From NCBI RefSeq assembly GCF_900187605.1, contig NZ_FYEA01000002.1, forward strand, positions 62,001-126,000: a DNA stretch of 64,000 nucleotides, written 5' to 3'. The stretch is from Pseudomonas sp. Irchel 3H7. Lineage in GTDB: Bacteria > Pseudomonadota > Gammaproteobacteria > Pseudomonadales > Pseudomonadaceae. The notes beneath the pieces are model-generated. The model was not told the origin of the DNA, ran no database searches, and saw nothing but the letters and a program-made list of their open reading frames with translations. The position numbers and the translations under genes were made by a program. Positions 24,001-32,717 of the stretch are shown one piece after another; position 1 is the first letter of the stretch, and each line of letters opens with the position of its first letter.

Positions 24001-26867
24001 TCTGGCCGCTGACCGCCGGTGTGCGTCTGGTGCTGGCACGGCCGGGCGGCCATCGGGAACCGGCGTATCTGGCGCAAGTGATTCGTCAGCAACGTGTGAC
24101 GGTGGTCAAGTTTGTGCCGGCGCTGTTGCAGCAGTTTGTTGAACTGCAGGATGTCAGTGAATGCACCAGCCTCACCGATGTGTTCTGCGGTGGCGGCGAA
24201 CTCACCGCGGCGCTGGCCGCTGCTGTGCGCCAGCACCTGCCGTGGGTGCGCCTGCATAACGTGTATGGCCCGACCGAAGCCACGGTTGACAGCACGGCGT
24301 GGACCCTGGAACCGCACATGCCGGTGCCAACGTCTGAATTGCCGATCGGCAAAGCCATCTGCAACACGCGTCTGTATGTACTCGATGCCCATGACCAACC
24401 GGTGCCGCTCGGCGTCATTGGCCAGTTGCACATCGGCGGCATCGGCGTGGCGCGCGGTTACATGGGGCTGCCGCAGATGCAGGCCGAGCGCTTTATCGAC
24501 AGTCCGTTTGTGGCCGGTGATCGCCTGTACCGCACCGGCGATCTGGTGCGATACCGCGCTGACGGCAACCTCGAATTCCTCGGGCGCGACGACTTCCAGG
24601 TCAAGCTGCATGGCTTGCGTCTGGAACTCGGTGAAATCGAAGCGCGGTTGATCCAGCACCCGGATGTGCGCGAGGTGGTCGTGCTGATGCGCGACGAGCG
24701 TCTGGTCGCGTATTTCACGGTGCGCGAGGGCAGTGCAGCGCCCACGATCGACACGCTGCGCGCGTTCATCCTCGAACAATTACCCGAGTACATGGTGCCG
24801 GGCGCGTTTGTTGCGCTCGACGTTTTACCGTTGAGTCCCAACGGCAAGATCGACCGTCAGGCGCTGCCGGCACCGGGCATCGACGCGGTGCTCAGCCGCC
24901 ACTACGAAGCGCCGCAAGGCGAGGTCGAAAGCTTGCTCGCGCAGGTCTGGGGTGAAGTGTTGAATGTCGAGCGGGTCGGACGTCACGACAACTTCTTTGA
25001 ATTGGGCGGGCATTCGCTGTTGGCGATTCGTTTGGTCAACCTGCTGCAACGTGCGGGGCAGGAGGTGACGCTGGCGCAGTTGTTCCAGCGGCCGAGTGTC
25101 GAGTCGCTGGCGGCGCTGCTCAGTCAACGCCATGCCGTGCCCGCGCAGCCGGAAGGACTGGTCGTGGTGCGACCGGGCGAGGGCGGCAATGCGCTGTTCC
25201 TGATCCATGAATTCAGCGGTCGGGACGTGTATTTCCCGGCATTGGGCCTGCATATCGAGGGCGAGTTTCCGATTTACGGTTTGCCCGGTGTGCCGCTGGG
25301 GCAGCCGCAACTGCGTACCCTTGAATGCATGGCCGCGCGGATGGTCGGGATCATCCGCTCGGTGCAGCCGCATGGGCCGTATCGTCTGGCCGGGTGGTCG
25401 TTTGGCGGCTTGCTGGCGTATGAAATCGCCCAGCAATTGCTCGGTCTCGATGAGGCGGTAGCGTTTGTCGGCCTGCTCGATACCTACGCGCCACATCCGG
25501 CCAGTCAGGATAAAACCCGCTGGAGCGGCGCGCATCGCGACAAGCGTCAATTGCTTGAACACTGCCGCGCGCGTTCGCAGATGCGTGGAGAAGAAGGGCT
25601 GCCAGCGATGGCTGAGGTCGAGCGGTTGGAGGCTGAAGTCGAGCTCATCGCCTTCGATGAACTGTTCCAGCGCTGCTGCGAACAGCAATTGCCTGACCCG
25701 GAACTGGCCGCACTGAGCGCAGCGGATGCCTGGAGTTACTTTGATCGTGAGGCCGCTCATGGCTTGGCGCTGGCGCATTACCGGGTCAGCCCGGCCAGCC
25801 AGCCGGTGCACTTGTTCCGCGCTCAGGCACTGATGCCAGGGCAGGCACAGCCGAGTCCGACCCGTGGCTGGGAGAACAAGGTCGGTGCAGGTTTGCTGCG
25901 CTGCATCGATGTGCCGGGGGATCACCGCAGCATGATGAAAAACCCGGATGTCCAGGCACTCGGCCAGGCCTTGAGTCAGGCCATGGCCGCTGCGCAGGCC
26001 CCGCAACCACAGGTTTATCAACCCGTGTTGACGATCCAGAGCGGGCACGCCGGGCATGCGCCGATCTTTTGCGTGCCGGGGGCGGGCGACAGTGTCACCG
26101 GGTTCATTCACCTGACCGAAGCACTGGGGCCGGAATGGCCGATTTTCGGTCTGCAACCGCGCGGGCTCGATGGCAGCGGCGTGCCGCACAGTCAGGTGGA
26201 AGCGGCGGCGAGGTGTTATCTGCAAGCCGTCGAGCAGTTGTATCCGCAAGGTCCGGTGCACTTGATCGGCCATTCGTTCGGCGGTTGGGTCGCGCATGCC
26301 ATGGCCGCGCAGTTGCAGGCGACCGGGCGTGAGGTAGCGTCGTTGACCCTGATCGACAGCGAAGCCCCCGGTGGCAATGGCACGGCGGGCAAACCGTATA
26401 CGACGACCGCCGCGCTGGAACGCTTGATCGAGACGCTGCAACTGTCCAGTGGCAAGTCGTTGGGCATCGATCCGCTGGCGTTCGCCGAGGCTGACAACAC
26501 CACGCAAATGCGCCTGTTGCACGAGGGCATGGTGCGCGCCGGTGTGTTGTCTGCGCGTTCGTCAGCGCAGGCCATGCACGGCCCGGTGCGCACCTTCGCC
26601 ACAGCCTTGCGCACGGTCTATCAACCGCAACTGGCCTACAGCGGGGCGGTGCGGCTGGCGCTGGTCGATGACCCGACGCTGGATGCGTGGGGCAATCAGC
26701 GCGAGCAAGCGACGATGGTCGAAGGCTGGCAGCGTCAGGTGACGGATCTGGTGGTGTGGTACGGGCCGGGCAACCACTTCACGATTCTCAAGGCGCCCAA
26801 CGTCTTCAGTCTCGCGGCGTGGTGGCATGACGGCCTGAAAGTGCCGGCCGGCCAAGTGGTTTCCTGA
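9015..26867 (+). CDS. Five-module non-ribosomal peptide synthetase with tandem thioesterases (final lipopeptide synthetase)
   Basis: 5950 aa, complete. Residues 1-52 resemble a TubC-type N-terminal docking domain that receives the chain from the upstream synthetase. Five C-A-PCP modules follow, with PCP serines at 1099, 2155, 3230, 4281 and 5334. Two thioesterases come last, with GWSFG (Ser 5462) and GHSFG (Ser 5754). The C domains of modules 1 and 3 are dual E/C (HHASNEQGD at 9387, HHLSAAQGD at 15777, plus HHxxxDH). Those of modules 2, 4 and 5 are LCL type (HHIISDGWS or HHIVADGWS). Pocket codes read by eye: DAWFLGNVVK (Leu), DAWQFGVVDK (Gln-like), DAMFLGCTYK twice (branched aliphatic), DGWKFGVVDK (Lys at 278, Glu/Asp-like). 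The predicted end of the peptide is D-Ser-L-Leu-D-Gln-L-X-L-X-L-Glu, as in 11-residue amphisin-group lipopeptides and closest to tensin. Tandem TEs are typical of Pseudomonas lipopeptide synthetases; TE1 is expected to cyclise and release. Confidence 0.95.
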
Positions 26868-26884
26868 TTGTTGTTTATCTACCA

Positions 26885-26907
26885 GAGCCCGGCCGCTGGC
26901 CGGGCTC
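26885..26907 (+). terminator. Strong hairpin between NRPS and macA (attenuator or partial terminator)
   Basis: A perfect 10-bp stem, GAGCCCGGCC / GGCCGGGCTC, with a 3-base loop sits in the 66-base gap between the synthetase stop and the macA start. It is followed by ACCCC, not a T-run, so it is not a standard intrinsic terminator. It could reduce read-through into macAB or stabilise the 3' end of the NRPS message. Confidence 0.5.
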
Positions 26908-26933
26908 ACCCCTGAACGGACTTGTGGTCATTT

Positions 26934-28082
26934 ATGGAAAAGTCGAAGTTGCGCAAAGTCGGTATGGGTCTGGCGTTGGTTGCGGTGGCGGGATTGGCGT
27001 TCTACGCGGTGCAGGCACCGGCCGAGGCGCCGCAATACCTGACCGCGCCTGTGGAGCGCGGTGATATTGAAAACGCGGTGCTGGCCACCGGGTTGCTCGA
27101 AGGCATCAAACAAGTGGACGTCGGTGCGCAGGTGTCCGGGCAATTGAAGTCGCTCAAGGTCAAGGTTGGCGACAAGGTAAAGAAGGGGCAGTGGCTGGCG
27201 GAAATCGATCCGCTGGTGCTGCAGAACACCCTGCGTCAGGCCCAGGTCGATGAGGAGAACCTGCAAGCGCAGAAACGCGCCACTCAGGCTCAACTGAGGC
27301 AGACCAAAGCGATTTACGAGCGCTACAAGAACTTGCAGGACGACGCGTCGATCTCGCGCCAGGATTTCGAAAATGCCGAGTCGAACTATCAGGTACAACA
27401 GGCCAACCTGATGTCGCTGGACGCGCAGATCAAAAGTGCGCACATCCAGATCGACACGGCCAAGGTCAATCTGGCGTATACGCGGATTGTCGCGCCGATC
27501 GATGGCGATGTGGTCGGCGTGGTCACTCAGGAAGGCCAGACGGTGATCGCCAGCCAACTGGCGCCGGTCCTGCTGAAACTGGCGGATCTGGACACCATGA
27601 CGGTCAAGGCGCAGGTGTCCGAAGCCGATGTGATTCACATTGCCCCGGGGCAGCAGGTGTATTTCACCATTCTCGGTGAGGACAAACGCTACTACGCGAA
27701 ACTGCGCGGCACCGACCCGGCGCCACAGAACTTTCTTGAAACACCGCCCGCCGGCACGCCAAAGCAAAGCAGCGCGGTGTTCTACAACGCCTTGTTCGAG
27801 GTGCCGAACCCTGACCATCGTTTGCGCATATCGATGACCGCGCAGGTGCGCATTATCCTCGACACCGCCAAGGCTGTGCTGACCGTGCCGGTGGCGGCGC
27901 TCGGGCCGCGCAACGCCGATGGCAGTTTTCCGGTACGGGTGCTCGACGCCAAGGGCCACGCGCAATCGCGCAATGTGCAGACCGGGATCAACAACAACGT
28001 GAAAGTGCAGATCAATGCCGGGCTGGCGGAAGGCGATCGCGTAGTCATCGGTGATCCGCTGACGAATGTGGCGGGGGCCTGA
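26934..28082 (+). CDS. macA: MacA-like periplasmic adaptor of a lipopeptide efflux system
   Basis: About 382 aa, an HlyD/membrane-fusion protein. It has one N-terminal membrane segment (residues 8-25), a barrel-sandwich hybrid half with GQLKSLKVKVGD, a long alpha-helical hairpin (about 90-175) and the returning lipoyl half with IVAPIDGDVVGV. It would link the MacB transporter to an outer-membrane channel. ATG 26934 is preferred over the in-frame TTG at 26922 because the only GGA ribosome site (26918-26920) abuts the TTG. The stop is two bases before macB, so they form one operon. Its place directly after a lipopeptide synthetase matches known Pseudomonas loci, where MacAB-type pumps export the peptide. 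Confidence 0.92.
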   Translation: MEKSKLRKVGMGLALVAVAGLAFYAVQAPAEAPQYLTAPVERGDIENAVLATGLLEGIKQVDVGAQVSGQLKSLKVKVGDKVKKGQWLAEIDPLVLQNTLRQAQVDEENLQAQKRATQAQLRQTKAIYERYKNLQDDASISRQDFENAESNYQVQQANLMSLDAQIKSAHIQIDTAKVNLAYTRIVAPIDGDVVGVVTQEGQTVIASQLAPVLLKLADLDTMTVKAQVSEADVIHIAPGQQVYFTILGEDKRYYAKLRGTDPAPQNFLETPPAGTPKQSSAVFYNALFEVPNPDHRLRISMTAQVRIILDTAKAVLTVPVAALGPRNADGSFPVRVLDAKGHAQSRNVQTGINNNVKVQINAGLAEGDRVVIGDPLTNVAGA

Positions 28083-28084
28083 GC

Positions 28085-30043
28085 ATGACCGAGCCACTGC
28101 TACAGCTCACCGGTATCACCCGCAGTTTCACCGCCGGTGACCGCGAATTTCTCGCGCTGAACAACATCAATCTGACGATCAATGCCGGGGAAATGGTCGC
28201 GATCATTGGCGCCTCGGGCTCGGGCAAATCGACCCTGATGAACATCCTCGGCTGCCTTGATTACGCCACTGCCGGCAGCTACAAGATCAACGGCCAGGAA
28301 ACCCGCGATCTGGACAATCAGGCCTTGGCCGAACTGCGCCGCGACTACTTCGGTTTCATATTCCAGCGCTACCACTTGCTGCCGCATTTGAGCGCGATGC
28401 ACAACGTCGAGATGCCGGCGATTTACGCCGGGACGCCGCAGCTTCAGCGCCACGCCCGCGCCCGCGAGTTGTTGGCGCGACTGGGTCTGGAAGGGCATTT
28501 GACGCATCGGCCGAGCCAGCTCTCCGGCGGTCAGCAGCAGCGGGTGAGTATCGCCCGCGCCTTGATGAACGGCGGCGAAGTGATCCTCGCCGACGAGCCG
28601 ACCGGCGCACTCGACACGGCCAGCGGCAAGGAGGTCATGCGCATCCTGCTGGAGCTGCACGCGGCGGGGCATACGGTGATTCTGGTGACCCACGACCCGA
28701 AAGTCGCCGCCAACGCCGAGCGCATCATCGAAGTCAGCGACGGCGAAATCCTCAGCGACCGCACCAACGAGCGCGACACCACGCACCTGCTCAGCGAAGA
28801 ACCGGTGGCACCGAAAGCGGCTGCGTCACGGCGCCTGGTCGCCAGCCTCGGGCTGTTCAAAGAAGCGTTCGCCATGGCCTGGGTGGCGTTGATTTCCCAT
28901 CGCATGCGCACCTTGCTGACCATGCTCGGCATCGTCATCGGCATTACTTCCGTGGTGTCGATCTCGGCGGTCGGCGAGGGCGCGAAGAACTACGTGCTCA
29001 AGGACATCGCCGCCATCGGCAGCAACACCATTGATGTCTATCCCGGCAGCAGTTACGGCGACAAACGTGCAGCGGCCATCGAAACCCTGACGCCGGCCGA
29101 TGTCACCGCGCTGAATCAGCTGTATTACGTCGACAGCGCCACGCCAATGATCGGCCGCAGCCTATTGCTGCGCTATCGCAATATCGACCTCGACGCCCAA
29201 GTCAACGGCGTCAGCGATCAGTACTTCAAAGTGCGCGGGATCAAAATGGCTGCGGGCATCCCGTTCAGCGAAAGCGATGCGCGGCGCCAGGCGCAGGTGG
29301 TGGTCATCGATCACAACACCCGTCAGCGTTTGTTCGGGCAAGACGTGGATCCGTTGGGGCAGGTGATCCTGATCGGCAACCTGCCGTGCACGGTGATCGG
29401 CGTGGCCGCGCAGGATAAAAGCCTGTTCGCCTCGGGCAAGACCCTGAATGTCTGGGTGCCTTATGAAACGGCGGCCGGACGGGTATTGGGCCAGCGTTAT
29501 CTGGACAGCATCAGCGTGCGCATGAAGGACGGCCAGCCGAGCAAAGTCGTGGAAGAGCACGTTACTCAACTGTTGTTGCAACGCCACGGTACCAAGGATT
29601 TCTTCACCAACAACCTCGACAGCGTCTTGCAGACCGTGCAGAAAACCAGCCGTTCGCTGGCGTTGTTGCTGTCGCTGATTGCAGTGATTTCCCTGGTGGT
29701 CGGCGGCATCGGAGTGATGAACATCATGCTGGTATCGGTGACCGAACGCACTCGCGAGATTGGTATTCGCATGGCGGTGGGGGCGCGGCAGTCGGACATT
29801 CGTCAGCAGTTTCTGGTGGAGGCGGTGATGGTGTGTTTGTTGGGCGGGGCGATCGGGATTTCTTTGTCGTATGCGATCGGGCATTTGTTTTCGGTGTTTA
29901 TCAAGGAATGGGAGATGGTGTTTTCGCTGGCGTCGGTGCTGACGGCGGTGGTGTGCTCAACGTTGATCGGGATTGTGTTTGGCTTTGTGCCGGCACGGAA
30001 TGCTTCACGGCTTGATCCGATTGAGGCGTTGGCGCGGGATTGA
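28085..30043 (+). CDS. macB: MacB-like ABC transporter, fused ATPase and permease
   Basis: 652 aa, the usual MacB length. The N-terminal ATPase domain (1-230) has Walker A GASGSGKST, signature LSGGQQQRV and Walker B VILADEPT followed by the H-loop in VTHDP. The permease half has a first membrane segment near 275-300 (LLTMLGIVIGITSVVSI), a large periplasmic MacB_PCD/FtsX domain (about 300-520) and three C-terminal membrane segments. It would use ATP to drive substrate through MacA and an outer-membrane channel. The start is two bases after the macA stop. The inferred substrate is the lipopeptide made by the two synthetases upstream. No channel (TolC/OprM-like) gene is in the window. Confidence 0.94.
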   Translation: MTEPLLQLTGITRSFTAGDREFLALNNINLTINAGEMVAIIGASGSGKSTLMNILGCLDYATAGSYKINGQETRDLDNQALAELRRDYFGFIFQRYHLLPHLSAMHNVEMPAIYAGTPQLQRHARARELLARLGLEGHLTHRPSQLSGGQQQRVSIARALMNGGEVILADEPTGALDTASGKEVMRILLELHAAGHTVILVTHDPKVAANAERIIEVSDGEILSDRTNERDTTHLLSEEPVAPKAAASRRLVASLGLFKEAFAMAWVALISHRMRTLLTMLGIVIGITSVVSISAVGEGAKNYVLKDIAAIGSNTIDVYPGSSYGDKRAAAIETLTPADVTALNQLYYVDSATPMIGRSLLLRYRNIDLDAQVNGVSDQYFKVRGIKMAAGIPFSESDARRQAQVVVIDHNTRQRLFGQDVDPLGQVILIGNLPCTVIGVAAQDKSLFASGKTLNVWVPYETAAGRVLGQRYLDSISVRMKDGQPSKVVEEHVTQLLLQRHGTKDFFTNNLDSVLQTVQKTSRSLALLLSLIAVISLVVGGIGVMNIMLVSVTERTREIGIRMAVGARQSDIRQQFLVEAVMVCLLGGAIGISLSYAIGHLFSVFIKEWEMVFSLASVLTAVVCSTLIGIVFGFVPARNASRLDPIEALARD

Positions 30044-30082
30044 GAGCGGCCCTCATCAAACCTGTGGGGCATGGCTCAGGTC

Positions 30083-30137
30083 GTGATGTTGGGGGGAATT
30101 GGCGGTGAATCAGGCATTGGTGCACGTCGCGGGATTG
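30083..30137 (+). pseudogene. Frameshifted fragment of a DUF3077 gene
   Basis: These 55 bases repeat the 3' coding end of the intact DUF3077 gene (31363-31416) with a few changes. One extra G in a G-run shifts the frame. The fragment is followed by the same repeat element as in the intact copy. It lies 40 bases after macB and has no start of its own, so it is a duplication relic. Confidence 0.75.
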
Positions 30138-30297
30138 CCCTCACCCTAACCCTCTCCCAGAGGGAGAGGGGACTGATCGCGGTGTTCTTTCGAGGTACGC
30201 CGACTTGAAATATCGCGTCGAACTCAGGCACGAAAACTACACAAATCTGCTCCCTTTCCCCCTCGCCCCCCTGGGGGAGAGGGCTGGGGTGAGGGGG
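30138..30297. repeat. Intergenic inverted-terminus repeat, copy A
   Basis: The ends are inverted copies of each other: CCCTCACCCTAACCCTCTCC at the left and GAGAGGGCTGGGGTGAGGG at the right. Each end also folds on itself (CCCTCTCCC...GGGAGAGGG). There is no coding capacity. It belongs to the same family as 31417-31617 and 50915-51187, a MITE-like or REP-like intergenic element. A shared internal block (GTGTTCTTTCGA and the GTCGAACTCAG region) links copies A and B most closely. Confidence 0.8.
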
Positions 30298-30493
30298 TAA
30301 ATCCCACTGACACACCGCAAAACCTGGAACCACCACCATCCAGTATTTCCATCAATAAACACAACGCCGTGAGGGCGTTTAAATTACACGAACCGTTACG
30401 TCATACCGCCTACAACACCTTGCGTCGTTACCTACGCGTACGCCAGAATCCGCCGGCTTACGCGGCTATGGGTCGGGATATATCGTTTGCCTG

Positions 30494-30720
30494 TCACTGC
30501 AAATCAGTGATCGGGTTTGGTAGCCCGCTTCGGTACCGCCGTATGGCGCCACCTTATGCAGTCTCTTTTTGCGGCTGCGTTTTATATGGTGGACATGCGT
30601 GGGGCTCATTCATGAGCGCCGGGTTTCCGTATCGACCGGTCTACCAACCCGCGCATGGCCGCCACCTTCGTTTGGTAGCGAAAGTGATGGCTCCGGTTAA
30701 TTTCGATACGAGACTTTATC
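30494..30720 (+). ncRNA. Candidate structured leader RNA of the DUF6124 gene
   Basis: The 678-base gap after macB contains repeat A and then this densely self-complementary stretch directly before the DUF6124 start. Visible pairings: TCACTG/CAGTGA (30494-30510); CATGCGTGGG (30594-30603) with CCCGCGCATG (30648-30657), extended by GGTGG (30588-30592) with CCACC (30662-30666); GCTCAT/ATGAGC (30604-30617). CTACCAA (30641-30647) can pair with TTGGTAG at 30672-30678, or CTACCAACCC can pair with GGGTTTGGTAG at 30513-30523, so two exclusive folds are possible. A reading frame runs through it (30369-30890) but overlaps the downstream gene and resembles no protein I know, so a cis-acting RNA is favoured. 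Confidence 0.45.
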
Positions 30721-30721
30721 T

Positions 30722-31087
30722 ATGTTCAAAGCCACACCCAACCCACCAGATACCGATCCAATCCCCTACGACGCCGCACTCGAACCTCAAAACATCAAAG
30801 AGGCCACGGAACGTGCAATCAATTTCTACCTCAATCCTTCCGCGCTCAAAACCTCAAAACCTACTCGCAAAACCGGCAAGATCTACCTGATCGACCCCAC
30901 CATCGACGACGAAACCCTGCTCGTTGAAGCCTACGAATCGTTGTCCTCGGCCAGTGACATGGCCCGCGACCTTGCCGACTCGATCGACAGCCCGCACCGC
31001 AAGAAGATGCTGATCCTGCAACAGGTGATCATGTTGAGTGAACTGGTGGTGAGTCGCGTCCTCGACAACCAGCGCTTGCCCAACTAA
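30722..31087 (+). CDS. DUF6124 family small protein
   Basis: 121 aa. The N-terminal 55 residues are Pro- and Lys-rich and likely disordered. The C-terminal half has a predicted helical pair, ESLSSASDMARDLADSI and MLILQQVIMLSELVVSRVL, typical of the DUF6124/DUF3077 proteins found in many copies in Pseudomonas. The function is unknown. There is no signal peptide, membrane segment or catalytic motif. The ribosome site is weak (GAGAC about 8 bases upstream), so translation may depend on the structured leader just upstream. It is paralogous to the next gene at 31147 (ESLASAS, QVVMLGELAV). Both sit between macB and the luxR-type gene, but a link to lipopeptide production is only positional. Confidence 0.8.
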   Translation: MFKATPNPPDTDPIPYDAALEPQNIKEATERAINFYLNPSALKTSKPTRKTGKIYLIDPTIDDETLLVEAYESLSSASDMARDLADSIDSPHRKKMLILQQVIMLSELVVSRVLDNQRLPN

Positions 31088-31102
31088 TTGCGAAACAGCC
31101 GC

Positions 31103-31124
31103 GCGAGGGAGCCTGCTCCCTCGC
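31103..31124 (+). terminator. Hairpin between the two DUF genes
   Basis: A perfect 10-bp stem, GCGAGGGAGC / GCTCCCTCGC, with a CT loop lies 15 bases after the DUF6124 stop. No T-run follows. It may be a partial terminator, or a solitary palindrome of REP type given the GGGAGC core. It ends 8 bases before the AAGGAG of the next gene. Confidence 0.5.
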
Positions 31125-31146
31125 TGCGCAGAAGGAGTTTGTGCGA

Positions 31147-31428
31147 ATGTCAAAGACACCCGATCCACCGGTCACTGCGGCAAATATCATGGCCACGCCC
31201 TATACGCCCAACGCTATGTTCCGGGTCAACCCGCAAACCGATACGGAATCCCTGCTGGCAAACGCCTGTGAATCGCTGGCCTCGGCCTCGGTCATGTTGT
31301 GTGATTTTGCCGGGATGCTGGAGGGGCCCAATCGCCAGACCTTGCTGGGCATCGCGCAAGTGGTGATGTTGGGGGAATTGGCGGTGAATCAGGCATGGGG
31401 GCACGTCGCGGGATTGCCCTCACCCTAA
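31147..31428 (+). CDS. DUF3077 family small protein
   Basis: 93 aa. ATG 31147 is chosen because AAGGAG (31133-31138) lies 8 bases upstream; the GTG at 31141 would be too close. The core reads ESLASASVMLCDFAG then LLGIAQVVMLGELAVNQAW, the Pseudomonas DUF3077 helical pair, with a short Pro/Thr-rich N-terminus. The last four residues and the stop codon lie inside intergenic repeat copy B, so the natural C-terminus may have been replaced when the element arrived. The function is unknown. It is a paralogue of the upstream gene and probably co-transcribed with it, apart from the hairpin between them. Confidence 0.8.
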   Translation: MSKTPDPPVTAANIMATPYTPNAMFRVNPQTDTESLLANACESLASASVMLCDFAGMLEGPNRQTLLGIAQVVMLGELAVNQAWGHVAGLPSP

Positions 31429-31617
31429 CCCTCTCCCGGAGGGAGAGGGGACTGACCGAGGTGTTCTTTCGAGATGCACCGACGTGAGATACCGAGTCGA
31501 ACTCAGGGTTTGAACAGCACAAAGATCGGCTAAAAAATCGAACTCAGTTTCGAATTAAACCGAGATCGGCTCCCTTTCCCCCTCGCCCCCTTGGGGGAGA
31601 GGGCTGGGGTGAGGGGG
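31417..31617. repeat. Intergenic inverted-terminus repeat, copy B
   Basis: Same element as copy A (30138-30297): inverted ends CCCTCACCCTAACCCTCTCC and GAGAGGGCTGGGGTGAGGG, each with its own small hairpin. It is about 40 bases longer inside than copy A and includes a repeated GTCGAACTCAG / ATCGAACTCAG motif. Its left end overlaps the end of the DUF3077 gene and supplies that gene's TAA. Confidence 0.8.
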
Positions 31618-31652
31618 TAGCGATCCAGAGCCGTGCACAAAACCCACCTCTG

Positions 31653-32399
31653 TCACGCCGCACTCGACGCCAACGCCTCCAACGGCGAATACATCCAGCG
31701 CATCAACGAATGCCGCCCACTGATGCCCAACTTGATCGCCGCCCGTTTCAGATAACTCTCCACGGTGTTGACCTTCAGCGCCAACTGCTCGGCCAGTTCC
31801 GGCGCCGTGCGGCCGGCGAGCAGGCCGACACACACTTCGGTTTCGCGGTTGGACAGGCTCAGCCCCAGTTGCTCCAGGCGTTCGTCGAAGCGCAGGCGCA
31901 AGGTTTCCGGACCGTTGCCTTCGGCGGCCTCGGGTAGGCTTTGTGGATCAGGGGTGGTCGGTTGCAGGGCGTTGATGTGTTTTTCCACCATCGGCAGCAG
32001 CACCGGGGAGATGTCCTGCAACAGGCTGCGCTCCTGCGCGGAAAAACGCTGCGACTCGCCGTTGCGGTACACCGAAATCACGTAGCGATAGCCGTCCTTG
32101 CGCCGGGTCAAGTGCAGCTGCGAAGCGTCTGCGCTGGTTGCGGCCGGCGGACTCTGTAAGTGGTGGGCCGCCGCACTGTGTTCGGAAAACACCGTTTCGG
32201 CGAGCAGGGCCGGCTCTTTCAGCGGCTCCGGCTCATTGCGACTCGATGCGCGGCCCAGCGGTTCGACACGCATCTGCCGGATGTGCGTGGCGTCCACCGC
32301 CAGTTGCGTCAGGATCAGGTCATGCAGCATGCGCGGAAAGTGCCGGCTGCCGGTGCTGGCGATGACCTTGCCGATGTGGGGGAACAAGTGTGAGTTCAT
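31653..32399 (-). CDS. LuxR-type transcriptional regulator of the lipopeptide locus
   Basis: About 248 aa. The C-terminal LuxR helix-turn-helix begins at LSNRETEVCVGLLAGRTAPE and continues through NTVESYLKRAAIKLGI. The N-terminal region has no recognisable acyl-homoserine-lactone pocket or receiver domain. ATG 32399 is favoured, with AGGGA about 10 bases upstream; the longer frame begins with TTG at 32426. In Pseudomonas lipopeptide loci (massetolide, viscosin, arthrofactin types) LuxR-family genes flank the NRPS genes and activate them, some of them coded downstream of macB. This gene is in that position and on the opposite strand, so activation of the synthetase genes is the likely role. 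The upstream LuxR gene of the pair would be outside the window. Confidence 0.88.
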   Translation of the reverse strand: MNSHLFPHIGKVIASTGSRHFPRMLHDLILTQLAVDATHIRQMRVEPLGRASSRNEPEPLKEPALLAETVFSEHSAAAHHLQSPPAATSADASQLHLTRRKDGYRYVISVYRNGESQRFSAQERSLLQDISPVLLPMVEKHINALQPTTPDPQSLPEAAEGNGPETLRLRFDERLEQLGLSLSNRETEVCVGLLAGRTAPELAEQLALKVNTVESYLKRAAIKLGISGRHSLMRWMYSPLEALASSAA

Positions 32400-32530
32400 A
32401 TGCGTGTCATCCCTGAGAGGCGTCAATTCAAAAACGTCTGCAGCACCGTCGACGATCTCCTTGGTCGACGAAATACCGCAGACTTGGATCCTATCCTAGT
32501 ACAACGTTTGAGCGACGGTTTAATGAAGGT

Positions 32531-32546
32531 GTTATTAGCTAATAAC
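32531..32546. promoter_or_regulatory. Perfect 16-bp palindrome upstream of the luxR-type gene
   Basis: GTTATTAGCTAATAAC is a perfect palindrome 132 bases upstream of the luxR-type start, in the 318-base gap shared with the ycaC-like gene. It is AT-rich in a GC-rich setting, as expected of a dimeric regulator's operator. The binding protein is unknown. Confidence 0.4.
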
Positions 32547-32717
32547 CGCGACTCTGCTGGGTTGAAGGTAAAAACGCCGAGGCATCGATGGCGAATTGTC
32601 CCGTTCAGGTTGACGGTGAAACGCCTTTCAGCCGATTTATCCCTTTTCGATGCGTCAGTAATCTGTACCCAACTTGAACGCAACAACAACTTCAAAAACT
32701 CAAAAGGGACGCAGACC

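Noticed and set aside
30369..30890. A 173-codon frame over the DUF6124 leader
   Set aside because: It overlaps the DUF6124 gene by 169 bases, has no ribosome site and lies over strong RNA stems. The product is Cys/Arg/Tyr-rich and unlike any family I recognise. A leader RNA explains the region better, though a leader peptide cannot be excluded.
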